Assembly (NCBI GenBank): GCA_014804755.1
Contig: JAAUZE010000008.1
Span: 382,261-446,260 of the forward strand
DNA length: 64,000 bases
Reading direction: 5' to 3'
From: Lachnospiraceae bacterium
Lineage (GTDB): Bacteria > Bacillota > Clostridia > Lachnospirales > Lachnospiraceae
The notes beneath the pieces were generated by a model. The model searched no databases and was not told the origin of the DNA. It saw only the letters and a list, made by a program, of their open reading frames with translations. Of this stretch, positions 63,984-64,000 are shown piece by piece. Positions within the stretch are counted from its first letter, which is position 1, and the number at the start of each line of letters is the position of its first letter. The translations under genes and the position numbers were made by a program.

Positions 63984-64000
63984 ATGAAATACATCGGAAT
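63984..64000 (+). CDS. Start of a further gene, cut by window edge
   Basis: AGGAGG about 10 bases upstream and ATG 63984 open a frame reading MKYIG. Too short to identify. Confidence 0.45.

Noticed and set aside
1..64000. tRNA, rRNA, CRISPR arrays, phage structural genes or conjugation genes
   Set aside because: None seen on reading; a covariance or profile search would be needed to exclude small ones.

Overview
This 64 kb window looks like a Gram-positive gut-type Clostridia chromosome, most likely Lachnospiraceae. The reasons are strong GGAGG-type ribosome binding sites, many TTG/GTG or overlapping ATGA starts, consensus SigA promoters, an IS1634-type and an IS1595-type insertion sequence, and a metal-associated HMA protein of the kind common in gut Clostridia. 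No rRNA, tRNA or CRISPR array was seen. Taxonomy is an inference from these traits only.

Positions 1-59579 form one very large surface-polysaccharide locus. Region 1-19324 (plus strand) is a close-packed string of glycosyltransferases (GT2, GT4, GT8, GNT-I-like, WbsX), four FkbM methyltransferases, an acetyltransferase, a Wzx flippase, a possible fucosyltransferase, a polytopic membrane protein and an acyltransferase. A decayed IS1634-type element (19393-20979) sits between perfect 41-bp direct repeats that duplicate a promoter. Region 21413-38907 continues on the plus strand: a GT-D-like protein, GT2, a PglK-type ABC flippase, a module of LtaS-like, MBOAT and SGNH proteins, a ThDP enzyme, a polyprenyl-phosphate sugar transferase with two GT-C-like membrane proteins, and glucose-1-phosphate cytidylyltransferase plus CDP-glucose 4,6-dehydratase. 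Region 38945-46306 is a minus-strand block of two GT4s, a GtrII-type transferase, other membrane proteins and a GT8. Region 46648-59579 supplies nucleotide sugars: ugd and a UDP-glucuronate-epimerase-like gene, and fucU-fkp for L-fucose salvage. It also holds a WecG/TagA transferase, another polyprenyl-phosphate transferase, an acyltransferase and a split membrane protein.

Taken together, the genes could supply CDP-4-keto-6-deoxyglucose (perhaps converted to a branched sugar by the ThDP enzyme), UDP-GlcA/GalA and GDP-fucose. Cytoplasmic transferases would build a lipid-linked unit, two kinds of flippase could export it, and membrane transferases using polyprenyl-phosphate sugars, together with methyl, acyl and phosphoglycerol-type transferases, would decorate it. 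No priming phosphotransferase or chain-length regulator was recognised, so the locus probably extends upstream.

Positions 59580-64000 are a different neighbourhood: a LysR regulator, remnants of a lipoprotein and of a metal P-type ATPase, an HMA protein behind a strong promoter with DtxR-like inverted repeats, an alpha/beta hydrolase, an intact IS1595-type element with an 8-bp target duplication, and a methyltransferase. The most unusual unexplained sequence is the set of three tandem 118-bp repeats at 55158-55511, each with strong predicted hairpins, lying in the leader between divergent promoters.
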